A stretch of 64,000 nt of DNA from JAJRXR01 sp041402005 (GTDB taxonomy: Bacteria > Planctomycetota > Phycisphaerae > Phycisphaerales > UBA1924), in contig JAWKTB010000001.1 of the NCBI GenBank assembly GCA_041402005.1, positions 496,001-560,000 of the forward strand, read 5' to 3'. The position numbers and the translations under genes were made by a program. How positions within the stretch are numbered: the first letter of the stretch is position 1; each line of letters starts with the position of its first letter. Below the pieces are notes generated by a model. That model did not search any database. It worked only from the letters and a program-made list of their open reading frames with translations, and was not told the DNA's origin. Shown one piece after another: positions 6,873-14,500 of the stretch.

Positions 6873-8630
6873 TCAGTCAGCCGCCGGCTGGGCGGGGGCC
6901 GCCCTCGCTACTTTTTTTTTGCTCGGGCTGGGGGAGGCGGGCGCCGCGGTCACGCGCATGACCTCCTCGATGCTGGTCAGGCCCTCGACGGCGCGGCGCA
7001 GGGCGGCCTGCTGGATCGTCGGACGCTGCGTCTTGCGCAGGGCGTTGCGGAGCCCGCTCCAGTCCTGCTTGGCCAGCGCCGCGCGCATCTCGTCGTCGAG
7101 CTCGTAAACCTCGAAGACGCCCAGCTGCCCGATGTACCCCAGCCCCTGACAGGCCGGGCAGACCTCCGGCTTGTTGCGGATGAGCACCTGCCCACCCTTC
7201 TTGTGCAACTGCTTCACCCGGTCAGCAGGAAGCCCCAGCTTCTTGAGGATCTCGGCGGGCGGCTGGTAGGGCACGCGGCAGTTCTCGCACAGCTTGCGCA
7301 CCAGCTTCTGCGCAACCACGCCCGTCAGGTCCTTGGACGCCGCCTTCGAATCGCCGACCGCCTTGACCCAGAGCTGCGCCGCCGCCAACGCCCCCTCGGC
7401 CTTCACCGAGACGTACACGCGCGAGCGCGCCAGGTCGGCCTTGGCGATCTCCTTGGCCGTCTCGACGTCCGGCAGCTCCATCACGCCCACCACGTCCGGG
7501 TCGCGACGCAGCACGGAGCGGACGGTGGTCGCGTAGTCGGGCCCGTCCTCCTTGGGCTCGTACTGGAGCTGGCGGGCGCCCTCCAGGCGGTCCTCGATCT
7601 CCAGCTCGATCGTCTGCACGTTCTCCGTGTACGCGTCGTGCAGGCGGAGCAGGGAGTACATCGTCGTCGTCCGCCCGTGATCGGACGGAGAGGCGACCAG
7701 CACGATCCCGCCCTCCTTCTTGCCGATCGCGCGGACCGATTCGAGCTGCGCGTCGAGCAGGCCCAGCTCGTCGATGTCGCGACGCACGGACTCGGCCGGG
7801 TTGAAGACCATCGTCAGACGCATCCCGGACTGCGAGCCGGAGGTGACGATCTTGACCGTCGCGTTCTCCGCGCCGGAGTGGACCTGGATCTTGTTGCTCA
7901 GCTTCCGCCGCCGGTCCTTGAGGTCGAGCTCGGCGCACCCCTTCCAGAAATCGATGAGCTTCATTGCGTCCGGGGCGGGGATGGGATCGCCCGCCTGGCG
8001 GACGCCGTCGATGAGGTACGAGGCGGCGTACGTGCTCTCCCCCGCCGGGGCGAAGTCCACCTGCGAGGCGCGGGCCTGGCGCGCCTTGATGAAGATCTGC
8101 TCGGCGGCGGCCCGGATCGCGTACTCGGGCGAGTCCTTCTGCGGCGCCCGGATGACGACCCCGGACGGGCCCTTGATCTCGAGTTCGACCGTCGCCTGCT
8201 GCTTCGCCTCGGAGCGGGCCAGGCGGGCCTCCTTGAAGCTGGAGAAGTCGAGACGGAGATGGTGCTGCTCGGGGACGCGCTCGTCCTTGTTGGTGACCGA
8301 GACGAAGACGAGGATGTCCGCCGCCAGCATCACCAGCAGGACCAGGTACCCGACCAGGAAGCCGGCGATCCCGGGCAGGGGCATCAGCACGACCGCGGCA
8401 AGGCCAGCGAGCCCGAAGCCCAGGTGGATCGCGTTCCACTTCTCCGGGCCCAGGAAGAAACGGGCCGCGTGCTTGTCGAAGACCGACGAGACCATCCAGG
8501 CCCAGCCCACGATGGGGATGATGATCAGCACCGCCTTCCACCAGGAGACGAGCACGTGAGGGGACTCGCCCAGGACGGCGGGGTCGATGATCGCGAGCGT
8601 CGACAGGGCCGTCACGGGGTCGGAGTGCAT
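6873..8630 (-). CDS. Membrane-anchored degenerate GspE/PilB-type ATPase
   Basis: 585 residues from the ATG at 8630 (an upstream TTG at 8672 would add 14 residues). Two to three hydrophobic segments occupy about residues 15-115, unlike soluble GspE/PilB. The rest follows the secretion-ATPase order: DIDELGLLDAQLESVRA, a P-loop region, ELEIEDRLE, a Walker B region, a zinc-binding Cys cluster (LCENCRVPY with VCPACQGLGY) and the C-terminal GVFEVYELDDEMR. The key motifs are eroded: the P-loop reads ASPSDHGRTTT instead of GxTGSGKTTT, with Arg for the Lys, and Walker B reads RRDPDVVGVMELPD instead of RQDPDIxxxGEIRD. ATP hydrolysis may therefore be lost. It lies between a pilT-type gene and the CvpA-like gene. 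Confidence 0.75.
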   Translation of the reverse strand: MHSDPVTALSTLAIIDPAVLGESPHVLVSWWKAVLIIIPIVGWAWMVSSVFDKHAARFFLGPEKWNAIHLGFGLAGLAAVVLMPLPGIAGFLVGYLVLLVMLAADILVFVSVTNKDERVPEQHHLRLDFSSFKEARLARSEAKQQATVELEIKGPSGVVIRAPQKDSPEYAIRAAAEQIFIKARQARASQVDFAPAGESTYAASYLIDGVRQAGDPIPAPDAMKLIDFWKGCAELDLKDRRRKLSNKIQVHSGAENATVKIVTSGSQSGMRLTMVFNPAESVRRDIDELGLLDAQLESVRAIGKKEGGIVLVASPSDHGRTTTMYSLLRLHDAYTENVQTIELEIEDRLEGARQLQYEPKEDGPDYATTVRSVLRRDPDVVGVMELPDVETAKEIAKADLARSRVYVSVKAEGALAAAQLWVKAVGDSKAASKDLTGVVAQKLVRKLCENCRVPYQPPAEILKKLGLPADRVKQLHKKGGQVLIRNKPEVCPACQGLGYIGQLGVFEVYELDDEMRAALAKQDWSGLRNALRKTQRPTIQQAALRRAVEGLTSIEEVMRVTAAPASPSPSKKKVARAAPAQPAAD

Positions 8631-8751
8631 CACCGGTCTGGTTCCTGGAGGGTGCTGGGAGGGGTCGCCCAAGCGGGCGGAGGCAGAGCATACGGCCCCG
8701 GGGCGACGCGTTCGACCCGTCCCGCGGGCGGTCGGGCCGCCCCGAGGGGGC

Positions 8752-9911
8752 TCACTTGAGCTTCTTGAGCTTCATCATCAGGTCGTCGACGTTTGGCGAG
8801 TTCTCCTGGGCGACCCGCATGTGGATGTACTCCTCCTCGACGAGGCGGACGAGCGAGTCGTTGAAGTCGATCATGCCGATCTGGCGGGCCTCGATCGAGT
8901 TGAGCACGTCGCGCAGCTCGCCCTCGCGCTCCTCGAGGATGAACTTGCGGACCACGCCGTTGTTCACCAGGATCTCGAGAGCCGGGATGCGGTGGATCTT
9001 CTCGTGGAGGGTGGGCAGGAGCTTCTGGTAGACGAACGCCCGCATCTGGTAGGCCAGGATCTTGCGCACCTGGTCGACCTCCTCCTGGGGGAAGAGGCCG
9101 TAGATGCGGCTGAACGTCTGCGTCGTGCTCGACGCGTGGATCGTCCCGTACACCAGGTGCCCCGTCTCGGCCGCGTGCAACGCCGCCTCGAACGTCTCCT
9201 GGTCACGCATCTCGCCCACCAGCACGATGTCCGGGTTCTCACGCACGAGGGAGCGCGTAGTGCGATCTTGAAGTCCAGGCAGTCGATGCCGATCTCGTGC
9301 GCTGGTTGATCGTCGCCTCTTTGTCCTCGAAGATGTACTCGATCGGGTCCTCGATCGTCACGATGTGCACGCTCTTGCGGGCGTTCACGTAGTCGAGCAT
9401 GGACGCGATGGTGGTGGACTTGCCCGACCCCGTCACGCCGCAGAGCAGCACGATGCCCTGCGGCTGCATCGCGATGTCCGACATGATCTCGGGCAGGTGC
9501 AGCCCCTCGAAGGGCAGGATGTTGCTGGTGATGTTTCTCGCCGCGACCGAGAGCTTGCCCTCGCCTGGAAGAGGTTGACGCGGAAGCGGTTCTTCTCGGA
9601 GTAGTTGTACGCGAAGTCCACCGAGCCGTACTTGTGCAGGTCCTTGAGCTCCTCGGTGAGGATGTGCCCGGCGATCTGCAGTGAACTCCTCGGCGGAGAC
9701 CGCGGGCACGTCCAGGGCTCCGAGCTTGCCCTTGAGGCGGATCTGGCTGCTGGTCCGACTTCATGATGAGGCCGGACGCCCGGAACTTGATGGTCGCCTT
9801 GAGGAAGTCGCCCCAGCGCGTCGCGTGTGGGTCGTGCTTCGGTCGCTCCACATCCAGGCTGACATGCCTGGCGTGGGTGTCCTCGAGGGTCGCGTCGGTC
9901 TCGATTGACAT
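8752..9911 (-). CDS. PilT-type twitching/secretion ATPase, multiply frameshifted
   Basis: Reassembled from three frames, the protein is about 386 residues and matches PilT/PilU retraction ATPases. The start is MSIETDATLEDTHARHV. Then come LQIAGHILTEELKDLHKYG, DFAYNYSEKNRFRVNLFQA, a canonical P-loop GVTGSGKSTT, the Asp box IVTIEDPIEYIFEDKEA, DLVGEMRD-type Walker B (DIVLVGEMRD), ETFEAALHAAETGHLVYGTIH and a C-terminal region to 8752. Frame changes are needed at about 9765, 9680, 9565, 9305 and 9250. Every conserved block survives in one frame or another, so the breaks are recent or are sequence errors. Intact, it would drive pilus retraction or a related surface machine. It lies downstream of the sigma gene, 121 bases before the degenerate GspE-like gene. 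Confidence 0.75.
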
Positions 9912-10119
9912 GCTGCTCTCGCCTTCCTGCAAAGCCTTGTCCGGGCGACTCTCGCCGCCCCGGGGCGTCCCCAACGAGGCTCGACCCCGGCGGGTGGGGT
10001 CGCGCGCGTCGTCAATCCTATTCACCGCTGACGTGATCCGCCCCGAGCGGGGGCGGACATCGAACACGCCGGAACACCGGGGAGGCCCCGGGGTTTCCAT
10101 CCCTCGGGGCTGAAAGATG

Positions 10120-10143
10120 AAAAACGCGCCCGATGGGCCCGCG
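10120..10143 (-). terminator. Rho-independent terminator after sigma gene
   Basis: On the minus strand, 27 bases after the sigma-factor stop, a GC-rich stem (CGC and GCCC pairing with GGGC and GCG around an ATC loop, with a two-base bulge) is followed directly by TTTTT. It separates the sigma gene from the pilT-type gene. Confidence 0.6.
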
Positions 10144-10169
10144 TGAGTGGGAACTGAGGCAACACCCCG

Positions 10170-11241
10170 TCAGGGGGTGGCGGGCTCGGCGACCTCGTCC
10201 GGAATCCGCTCGGCCTCGCGCGTGCCCAGGAAGTTCACCTCCAGCTGGAGCTTGATCTTCTCCATCGCCTTGTTCTGGATCTGACGCACGCGCTCCTTCG
10301 TCACGCCGATGATCTGCCCGACCTGCTCGAGCGTCATCGGACGCTCCTGCGAGCCCGACTCGAGCCCGAAGCGGTGCTCGATCACCGTCCGCTCGACCGC
10401 CGTCAGGTCGGCCGAGTTCTCCGTGACGATCCGACGCAATCGGCGGCGTCACGCTCGAAGCCCGCGCGCGCTTCGTTCCAGGTAGTCCGACTCCTCCAGC
10501 TTCGGGTCGAAGTCGGTCGGGAACCGCTGGCGGTACTTGCTGAGCTTCATCCCCTGGCGGCTGAACGCCTTGAGGATCGCCCGGCACGCGTACGTCGAGA
10601 ACTTGAACCCGCGCCCCGCGTCGAACTTGTCGACCGCACGGAGCAGGGCCATGTTCCCCTCGCTCACGAGGTCCGCGAAGTCCACCTCGCTCATGCGGGT
10701 GCGCTTGGCCATCGCCAGCACCAGCCAGGTTCGTCTCCGCGATCTGCTCGCGGATCCGGATCGGCGCAAGCCGGTGCCACGACAGCAGCAACCTGGCCTG
10801 CTCGGGCGTGGGCTTCTTGGTCGGGCTCGCCCAGACCTCCTGCTGCAGCTTCCACACCTGGTAACGGGCATAGTTGAACTGGTGAAAGAGCACCCGCTCC
10901 TCCGCGCCCGTCAGGATCACCTGCTGCGTGCTCTTGACCGTCCGCGACCGGGCCGAGGTGATGTCGTCCATCACCGGGTGGTACCAGGTGGTGTCGGGCT
11001 TGGCGACGTCCGGCGCCTCGTCGTAGATCTTCACCTCGGCGCCCTCCTCGCGGAAGACCTCCGAGTCGATGAAGTCCTGCTCCTTCGCCAGAATCTTGGC
11101 GAGCAGCCGCTCGTCGCCTTGCGAGAGGCGACGGCGCGGCGACCGCGCGGTCCGCCCCGTTGCCGTCCGCGTCACACCAACACGCCGACGGCTGCGAACC
11201 TGCTCAAGCGGGCTCGGCGCTTTGTTGTTTCCCTGCGTCAT
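10170..11241 (-). CDS. RNA polymerase sigma-70 family factor, frameshifted
   Basis: From the ATG at 11241 (MTQGNNKAPSPLEQ) about 356 residues can be pieced together. Region 2 is intact: ETNL, then MAKRTRMSEVDFADLVSEGN, RAVDKFDAGRGFKFSTYA and CRAILKAFSRQG, the core-binding and -10-recognition parts. Region 4 is also intact: LTAVERTVIEHRFGLE, then EQVGQIIGVTKERVRQIQNK, the helix-turn-helix for the -35 element. Little region 3 is visible, so it is not a classical RpoD; such short sigma-70 factors are common in planctomycetes. Frame changes are needed near 10725 and twice between 10440 and 10475. Both essential regions are unchanged in sequence, which argues for sequencing indels or very recent decay. 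AAGGA precedes the start. Confidence 0.75.
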
Positions 11242-11957
11242 CCGAGAGAGTCCTTCGTCTTCCCTGCCAGGGCGGGGTCGCGCTTCCCGGCGGCCCGCCG
11301 TTCGTCTTCCTTCCGTACGTCCCCGGGACCCTCCGTGTGCGGCCCCGGGACTCTCTCCCGCCCCATATCTCAAACCCCGTCCGGTGGACATCCCTTCCCG
11401 GTCGCACTCATCCGGGGTGAACACCTCAGCTCGAACGTCGGACGCTTCGCACGGTCCGCCGCGGGGTCCCCCCGCGAGCCATCCTTTTCCCGGCGCCTGC
11501 GTCTTCCGCCGACCCTGGTTTCGGGTCTGGGGCGGGCGCCACGAAGGAGCCGCGGACCGTGCGTTCAGAATGTCGGCCTCCTCATGGGAAGCCCTGCAAG
11601 TCACGCCATCCCTGGATCAGTGCGAACACAGTTGATACGTCGTCAGGATTCCCGAGTTTCGCGTTGTTTAGAGCGATTCGAAGAAAAGAGAGGCTGAAAG
11701 AACGGGGATTCCGTGGACTTGCCGCCGCCGGGGCGTCCTACCCGCGCGCGTCCGGTCGACTTGGGGGCGGGGTCTCGAGTCGTTGACCAGGTTCGTGGGT
11801 GCGCCTATTCTCGGACGTCAACCCAGGTTCTCGACCCGCCGCGCAATCGGCCGGACCGAGAGCATAGCCGATCCGACCCCGTCTTGGCAAGCTGGGACGG
11901 GAGGGTCGTGTCGGTTTGTTCCAAGTCTTTGTTCGACAAATGTTTGTGGAGGTTCCG
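11242..11957. other. Long intergenic region between divergent sigma and sod genes
   Basis: 716 bases with no convincing gene. The part next to the sigma gene (11242-11560) is very GC-rich and on the minus strand would be a long structured leader for the sigma transcript. Positions 11630-11710 are noticeably richer in A+T and are the likely minus-strand promoter zone, although no clear -35/-10 pair was found there. The part nearest sod contains the promoter candidate at 11783-11811 and a small TTTGTTCGACAAA inverted repeat near 11930-11942. Short open frames here have no ribosome site or family resemblance. Confidence 0.6.
11783..11811 (+). promoter_or_regulatory. Sigma-70-type promoter for sod
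   Basis: TTGACC (11783-11788), exactly 17 bases, then TATTCT (11806-11811). This is the best consensus promoter in the window. It would give a leader of about 140 bases before the sod ATG at 11958, which has its own GGAGG ribosome site. Confidence 0.65.
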
Positions 11958-12590
11958 ATGTCTTTCGAACTCCCCCCGCTGCCCTACGCCCCCGAGGCGT
12001 TGGAGCCGCATATCGATGCGCGGACGATGACGATCCATCACGACAAGCACCACGCCGGCTACGTCGCCAAGGGAAACGACGCCGTCAAAGGCACCCCCCT
12101 GGAGTCCGAGACCTGCCCCTGGCGGGCCTGCGGTCGCCTGGGCGAGGTGGGTGAGGACAAGCGGACCGCGGTGCGTAACAACGTGGGTGGGCACGCGAAC
12201 CACTCGCTCTTCTGGCAGGTGATGGCGCCCAACGCCGGTGGCAAGCCCACGGGCGACCTCGCCCAGGCGATCAACGACGCCTTCGGCTCGTTCGACGAGT
12301 TCAAGAAGAAGTTCGCCGACGCCGCCGGGACCCGCTTCGGCTCGGGCTGGGCCTGGCTCTATCTCAAGGGCGACGGGAAGCTCGCCGTCGGCTCGACCGC
12401 CAACCAGGACAACCCGGCGATGGGCAAGACGTTCGCCGGCATCGAGGGGCGCCCGATCCTTGGCCTGGACGTCTGGGAGCATGCGTATTACCTGAACTAC
12501 CAGAACAAGCGCCCCGACTACATCGAGGCGTGGTGGAACGTGGTGAACTGGAAGCAGGTCAGCGAGAACTTCGAGAAAGCCCGGGCCTGA
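11958..12590 (+). CDS. Superoxide dismutase, Fe/Mn family
   Basis: 210 residues, cytoplasmic (no signal peptide). It converts superoxide to oxygen and hydrogen peroxide. The four metal ligands are visible: His27 (TIHHDKHHAGYV), His82 (GGHANHSLFW), Asp171 and His175 (DVWEHAYYLNYQNKRPDY). GSGWAWLYL and the C-terminal NVVNW are also typical. Fe versus Mn cannot be decided by eye. Residues about 50-62 (ETCPWRACGRLGE) do not resemble the family, which normally has a leucine-rich helix there; a compensating pair of indels is possible. The ATG follows GGAGG by five bases. The promoter is at 11783-11811 and a terminator follows the gene. Confidence 0.95.
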   Translation: MSFELPPLPYAPEALEPHIDARTMTIHHDKHHAGYVAKGNDAVKGTPLESETCPWRACGRLGEVGEDKRTAVRNNVGGHANHSLFWQVMAPNAGGKPTGDLAQAINDAFGSFDEFKKKFADAAGTRFGSGWAWLYLKGDGKLAVGSTANQDNPAMGKTFAGIEGRPILGLDVWEHAYYLNYQNKRPDYIEAWWNVVNWKQVSENFEKARA

Positions 12591-12596
12591 CCCCCC

Positions 12597-12668
12597 GAGC
12601 CAAGCCGCGGGCGTGAGCCCGCGAGGAACCATGCCGGGTCGCGAGCTCACGCTCGCGGCTCGGTTTTT
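12597..12668 (+). terminator. Long inverted-repeat terminator after sod
   Basis: A 27-base arm (12597-12623, containing GCCGCGGGCGTGAGCCCGCG) pairs with a near-perfect complement at about 12640-12663 and is followed by TTTTT (12664-12668). The left arm is itself palindromic, as in REP-type repeats, so this may be a repeat element doing duty as a terminator. Confidence 0.7.
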
Positions 12669-12697
12669 GCTTCGGGAGCGGGGCGGGACCAGCTCAC

Positions 12698-12703
12698 TAC
12701 GAT
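12698..12703 (+). promoter_or_regulatory. -10 element TACGAT, leaderless start candidate
   Basis: TACGAT ends six bases before the ATG at 12710; no Shine-Dalgarno sequence lies in between or just upstream. Transcription starting about seven bases after it would begin at the start codon. Confidence 0.45.
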
Positions 12704-12709
12704 CGTCCG

Positions 12710-12991
12710 ATGCGTCGGCACGCCAAGCAGAACGTCCTGCTCACGATCTGGCTCGTGCTGCCGTGGATCATCATCGGGCTGTTGATCTACTGGATCTTCG
12801 TCAGCTTCCAGAAAGGCCCGGCGATGCACGAGCCGGGCGTCGGCGCGGGCGCCGGCGACACCGGGGGCGCCAACGCCATCGGCGAGATGCTCCACCACGA
12901 GAAAAGCGACGACGAGAAGTCCGACGACGCCAAATCGGACGAGGAGCAAGGCAACACCGACGCCGCGCCGGACGAACAGTCCGACGACTGA
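12710..12991 (+). CDS. Small single-span membrane protein, acidic tail
   Basis: 93 residues, no recognised family. One transmembrane segment lies at about residues 8-31 (LLTIWLVLPWIIIGLLIYWI), preceded by a basic N-terminus (MRRHAKQ), so the N-terminus is probably inside. The C-terminal two thirds is Gly-rich, then highly acidic with repeated KSDD/KSDE units. Its TGA overlaps the ATG of the first zinc-ribbon gene by one base (TGATG), so the four genes 12710-14500 form one translationally coupled unit. Its role may be tied to those membrane proteins. Confidence 0.7.
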   Translation: MRRHAKQNVLLTIWLVLPWIIIGLLIYWIFVSFQKGPAMHEPGVGAGAGDTGGANAIGEMLHHEKSDDEKSDDAKSDEEQGNTDAAPDEQSDD

Positions 12992-13488
12992 TGCGGATGC
13001 CGATCGCCAAGGTCTGGCGGGCGTTCCCCGAGCTCGACAGGTTCGACGACGATCGGTGCCGGGTGTACGTGCGCGAGGCGAAGACCCGCCACTACGGCAT
13101 GGGGGTCCTGCTCGCCGCGGGTGGCGTGCTCGTCGCGATCGTCTTTCTTGTGAGCACCGGGATCGTCGCGTCGGCGATCGCCGACACGCTCCCGAGGACG
13201 TCGGAGTACGACTTCGCCGCGGCGATGATCTCGCTGGCGCTGGGCGTGGTATGGCTGAGCGTGCTGACGGCGGGGACGCTGCTCATGCGAGATCGCTGGC
13301 TGCGCGCCGCGATCCGCGACCGCCTGAACCGGATGGCCTGTCTCGGATGCCGATACAACCTGCTGGGCCTGACGCCACAGGGCGAGCCCGGGCGCCAGCA
13401 CCTGGTCTGCCCGGAGTGTGGGCGGCAAATCACGCTGACGCCGGAGATGTTGGAGCAGCTCGCGGAGCTCGGGGTTGGCTCAGACTGA
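12991..13488 (+). CDS. Zinc-ribbon membrane protein, tandem paralogue 1
   Basis: 165 residues. The N-terminal signature MRMPIAKVWRAFPELDRFDD is shared with the next two genes. Two transmembrane segments follow (about 38-60 and 75-98), then a conserved amphipathic stretch (RDRWLRAAIRDRLNRM). A cytoplasmic zinc ribbon has CLGCRYNLLGL and, about 20 residues on, CPECGRQ; the protein ends LTPEMLEQLAELG. The four Cys in two CxxC pairs should bind one zinc ion. No enzyme motif is present. The function is unknown; similar paralogous sets occur in planctomycete genomes. Start and stop overlap neighbours as TGATG, indicating strict coupling. Confidence 0.75.
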   Translation: MRMPIAKVWRAFPELDRFDDDRCRVYVREAKTRHYGMGVLLAAGGVLVAIVFLVSTGIVASAIADTLPRTSEYDFAAAMISLALGVVWLSVLTAGTLLMRDRWLRAAIRDRLNRMACLGCRYNLLGLTPQGEPGRQHLVCPECGRQITLTPEMLEQLAELGVGSD

Positions 13489-13982
13489 TGCGGCTGCCGC
13501 TGGGAAAGGTGTGGCGCGCGTTCCCGGAGCTCGACCGGTTCGACGATGCGGTGTGCGCGCAGTACGTCGCCGAGGCCAAACTCACCCGCTGGCGCTCGGG
13601 GCTGTTGCTGCTGACGCTGCTGCTCCCGGGTGGGGCGATCGCTTGCCTGATCGCGCTCTCGATCTCGCTCAACATCACCAGTCGAGTCTGGTCGGCGGAC
13701 GATGATTGGGGGATCGTCTCGGCGATCTGGTTCGCATTCATCATGTTCGTGCCGCAAACGCTGGTCTTGTCAGGCGTGCTGATGTTGCGGGATCGCTGGC
13801 TGCGAGCCGCGGTGCGTGATCGTCTCGAAACGATGGCATGCACGGGCTGCCGCTACAACCTGCTCGGGCTCCGCCCCTTGGGCGCGCCGGGCGAGCAGCA
13901 CGTAATCTGTCCCGAGTGCGGGCGTCACGTGAAGCTGACTCCGGAGATGCTGGAGCAGCTTCACGCGCTGGGATCCGGCTGA
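13488..13982 (+). CDS. Zinc-ribbon membrane protein, tandem paralogue 2
   Basis: 164 residues, the closest relative of paralogue 1. It begins MRLPLGKVWRAFPELDRFDD, has two hydrophobic segments (about 39-62 and 77-100), then RDRWLRAAVRDRLETM and the zinc ribbon (CTGCRYNLLGL, CPECGRH), and ends LTPEMLEQLHALG. The termini and ribbon are much better conserved between the two than the membrane segments, so the soluble parts appear to be the constrained, interacting part. Start ATG at 13488 overlaps the upstream TGA. Confidence 0.75.
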   Translation: MRLPLGKVWRAFPELDRFDDAVCAQYVAEAKLTRWRSGLLLLTLLLPGGAIACLIALSISLNITSRVWSADDDWGIVSAIWFAFIMFVPQTLVLSGVLMLRDRWLRAAVRDRLETMACTGCRYNLLGLRPLGAPGEQHVICPECGRHVKLTPEMLEQLHALGSG

Positions 13983-14500
13983 TGCGCGTCCCGATCCGCA
14001 AGGCCTGGCGGGCGCACCGTTCGCTCGATCGGTTCGACGACGAGACAGCTCGGCAGATCCTGGTCGACGCCCGGTTCGATAGCGCGCTCGAGGCATGGAT
14101 CGGGGCGCCGGCGCTTCTCGCCATGCTCAACGTTCTCGTGTGGGTTCTCCGCGGAATGGCACAGGAATGCGTTGACGGTCTCCCGATCTACCCACGGTAT
14201 GACGCCTGGGTCCCGATTCTCGAATGGACGAGCCGAGCGGTCGCCGCGGTGCTCGTGCTGGTCGCGACGCTCGGCACATACAACGCCTGGGAGCGACACG
14301 CGATCGACCAGAGACTCGCGTATCGGCGTTGCTCGAAGTGCTACTACGACCTGCGGGGTGTCCCGGCGACAACCGGCGGTCATGAAGTCTGCCAGATCGT
14401 GTGCCCCGAATGCGGACGTGTGACGCCTCTCCCGCCCGAGGTCGCCGAGCTGCGAGCGACGGAATCGCCGGCTACGCCCGCACCACCTTCGTCGCTCTGA
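13982..14500 (+). CDS. Zinc-ribbon membrane protein, tandem paralogue 3
   Basis: 172 residues, the most diverged copy. It keeps the start (MRVPIRKAWRAHRSLDRFDD), two membrane segments (about 40-60 and 78-100) and the ribbon (CSKCYYDLRGV, CPECGRV), but the RDRWLRAA stretch has become WERHAIDQRLAYRR. The C-terminus is Pro/Ala-rich. It is coupled to paralogue 2 through TGATG at 13980-13984. Its last 29 bases overlap the end of the convergent DUF1501 gene. Confidence 0.72.
   Translation: MRVPIRKAWRAHRSLDRFDDETARQILVDARFDSALEAWIGAPALLAMLNVLVWVLRGMAQECVDGLPIYPRYDAWVPILEWTSRAVAAVLVLVATLGTYNAWERHAIDQRLAYRRCSKCYYDLRGVPATTGGHEVCQIVCPECGRVTPLPPEVAELRATESPATPAPPSSL

Noticed and set aside
9240..10750. 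Programmed ribosomal frameshifting in the pilT-type and sigma genes
   Set aside because: Too many shifts at unrelated positions, in both directions and without slippery heptamers or following pseudoknots; error or decay is simpler.
11253..11790. Short open frames in the sigma-sod spacer
   Set aside because: No ribosome site, biased Arg/Ser/Pro composition and no resemblance to a known family on either strand.
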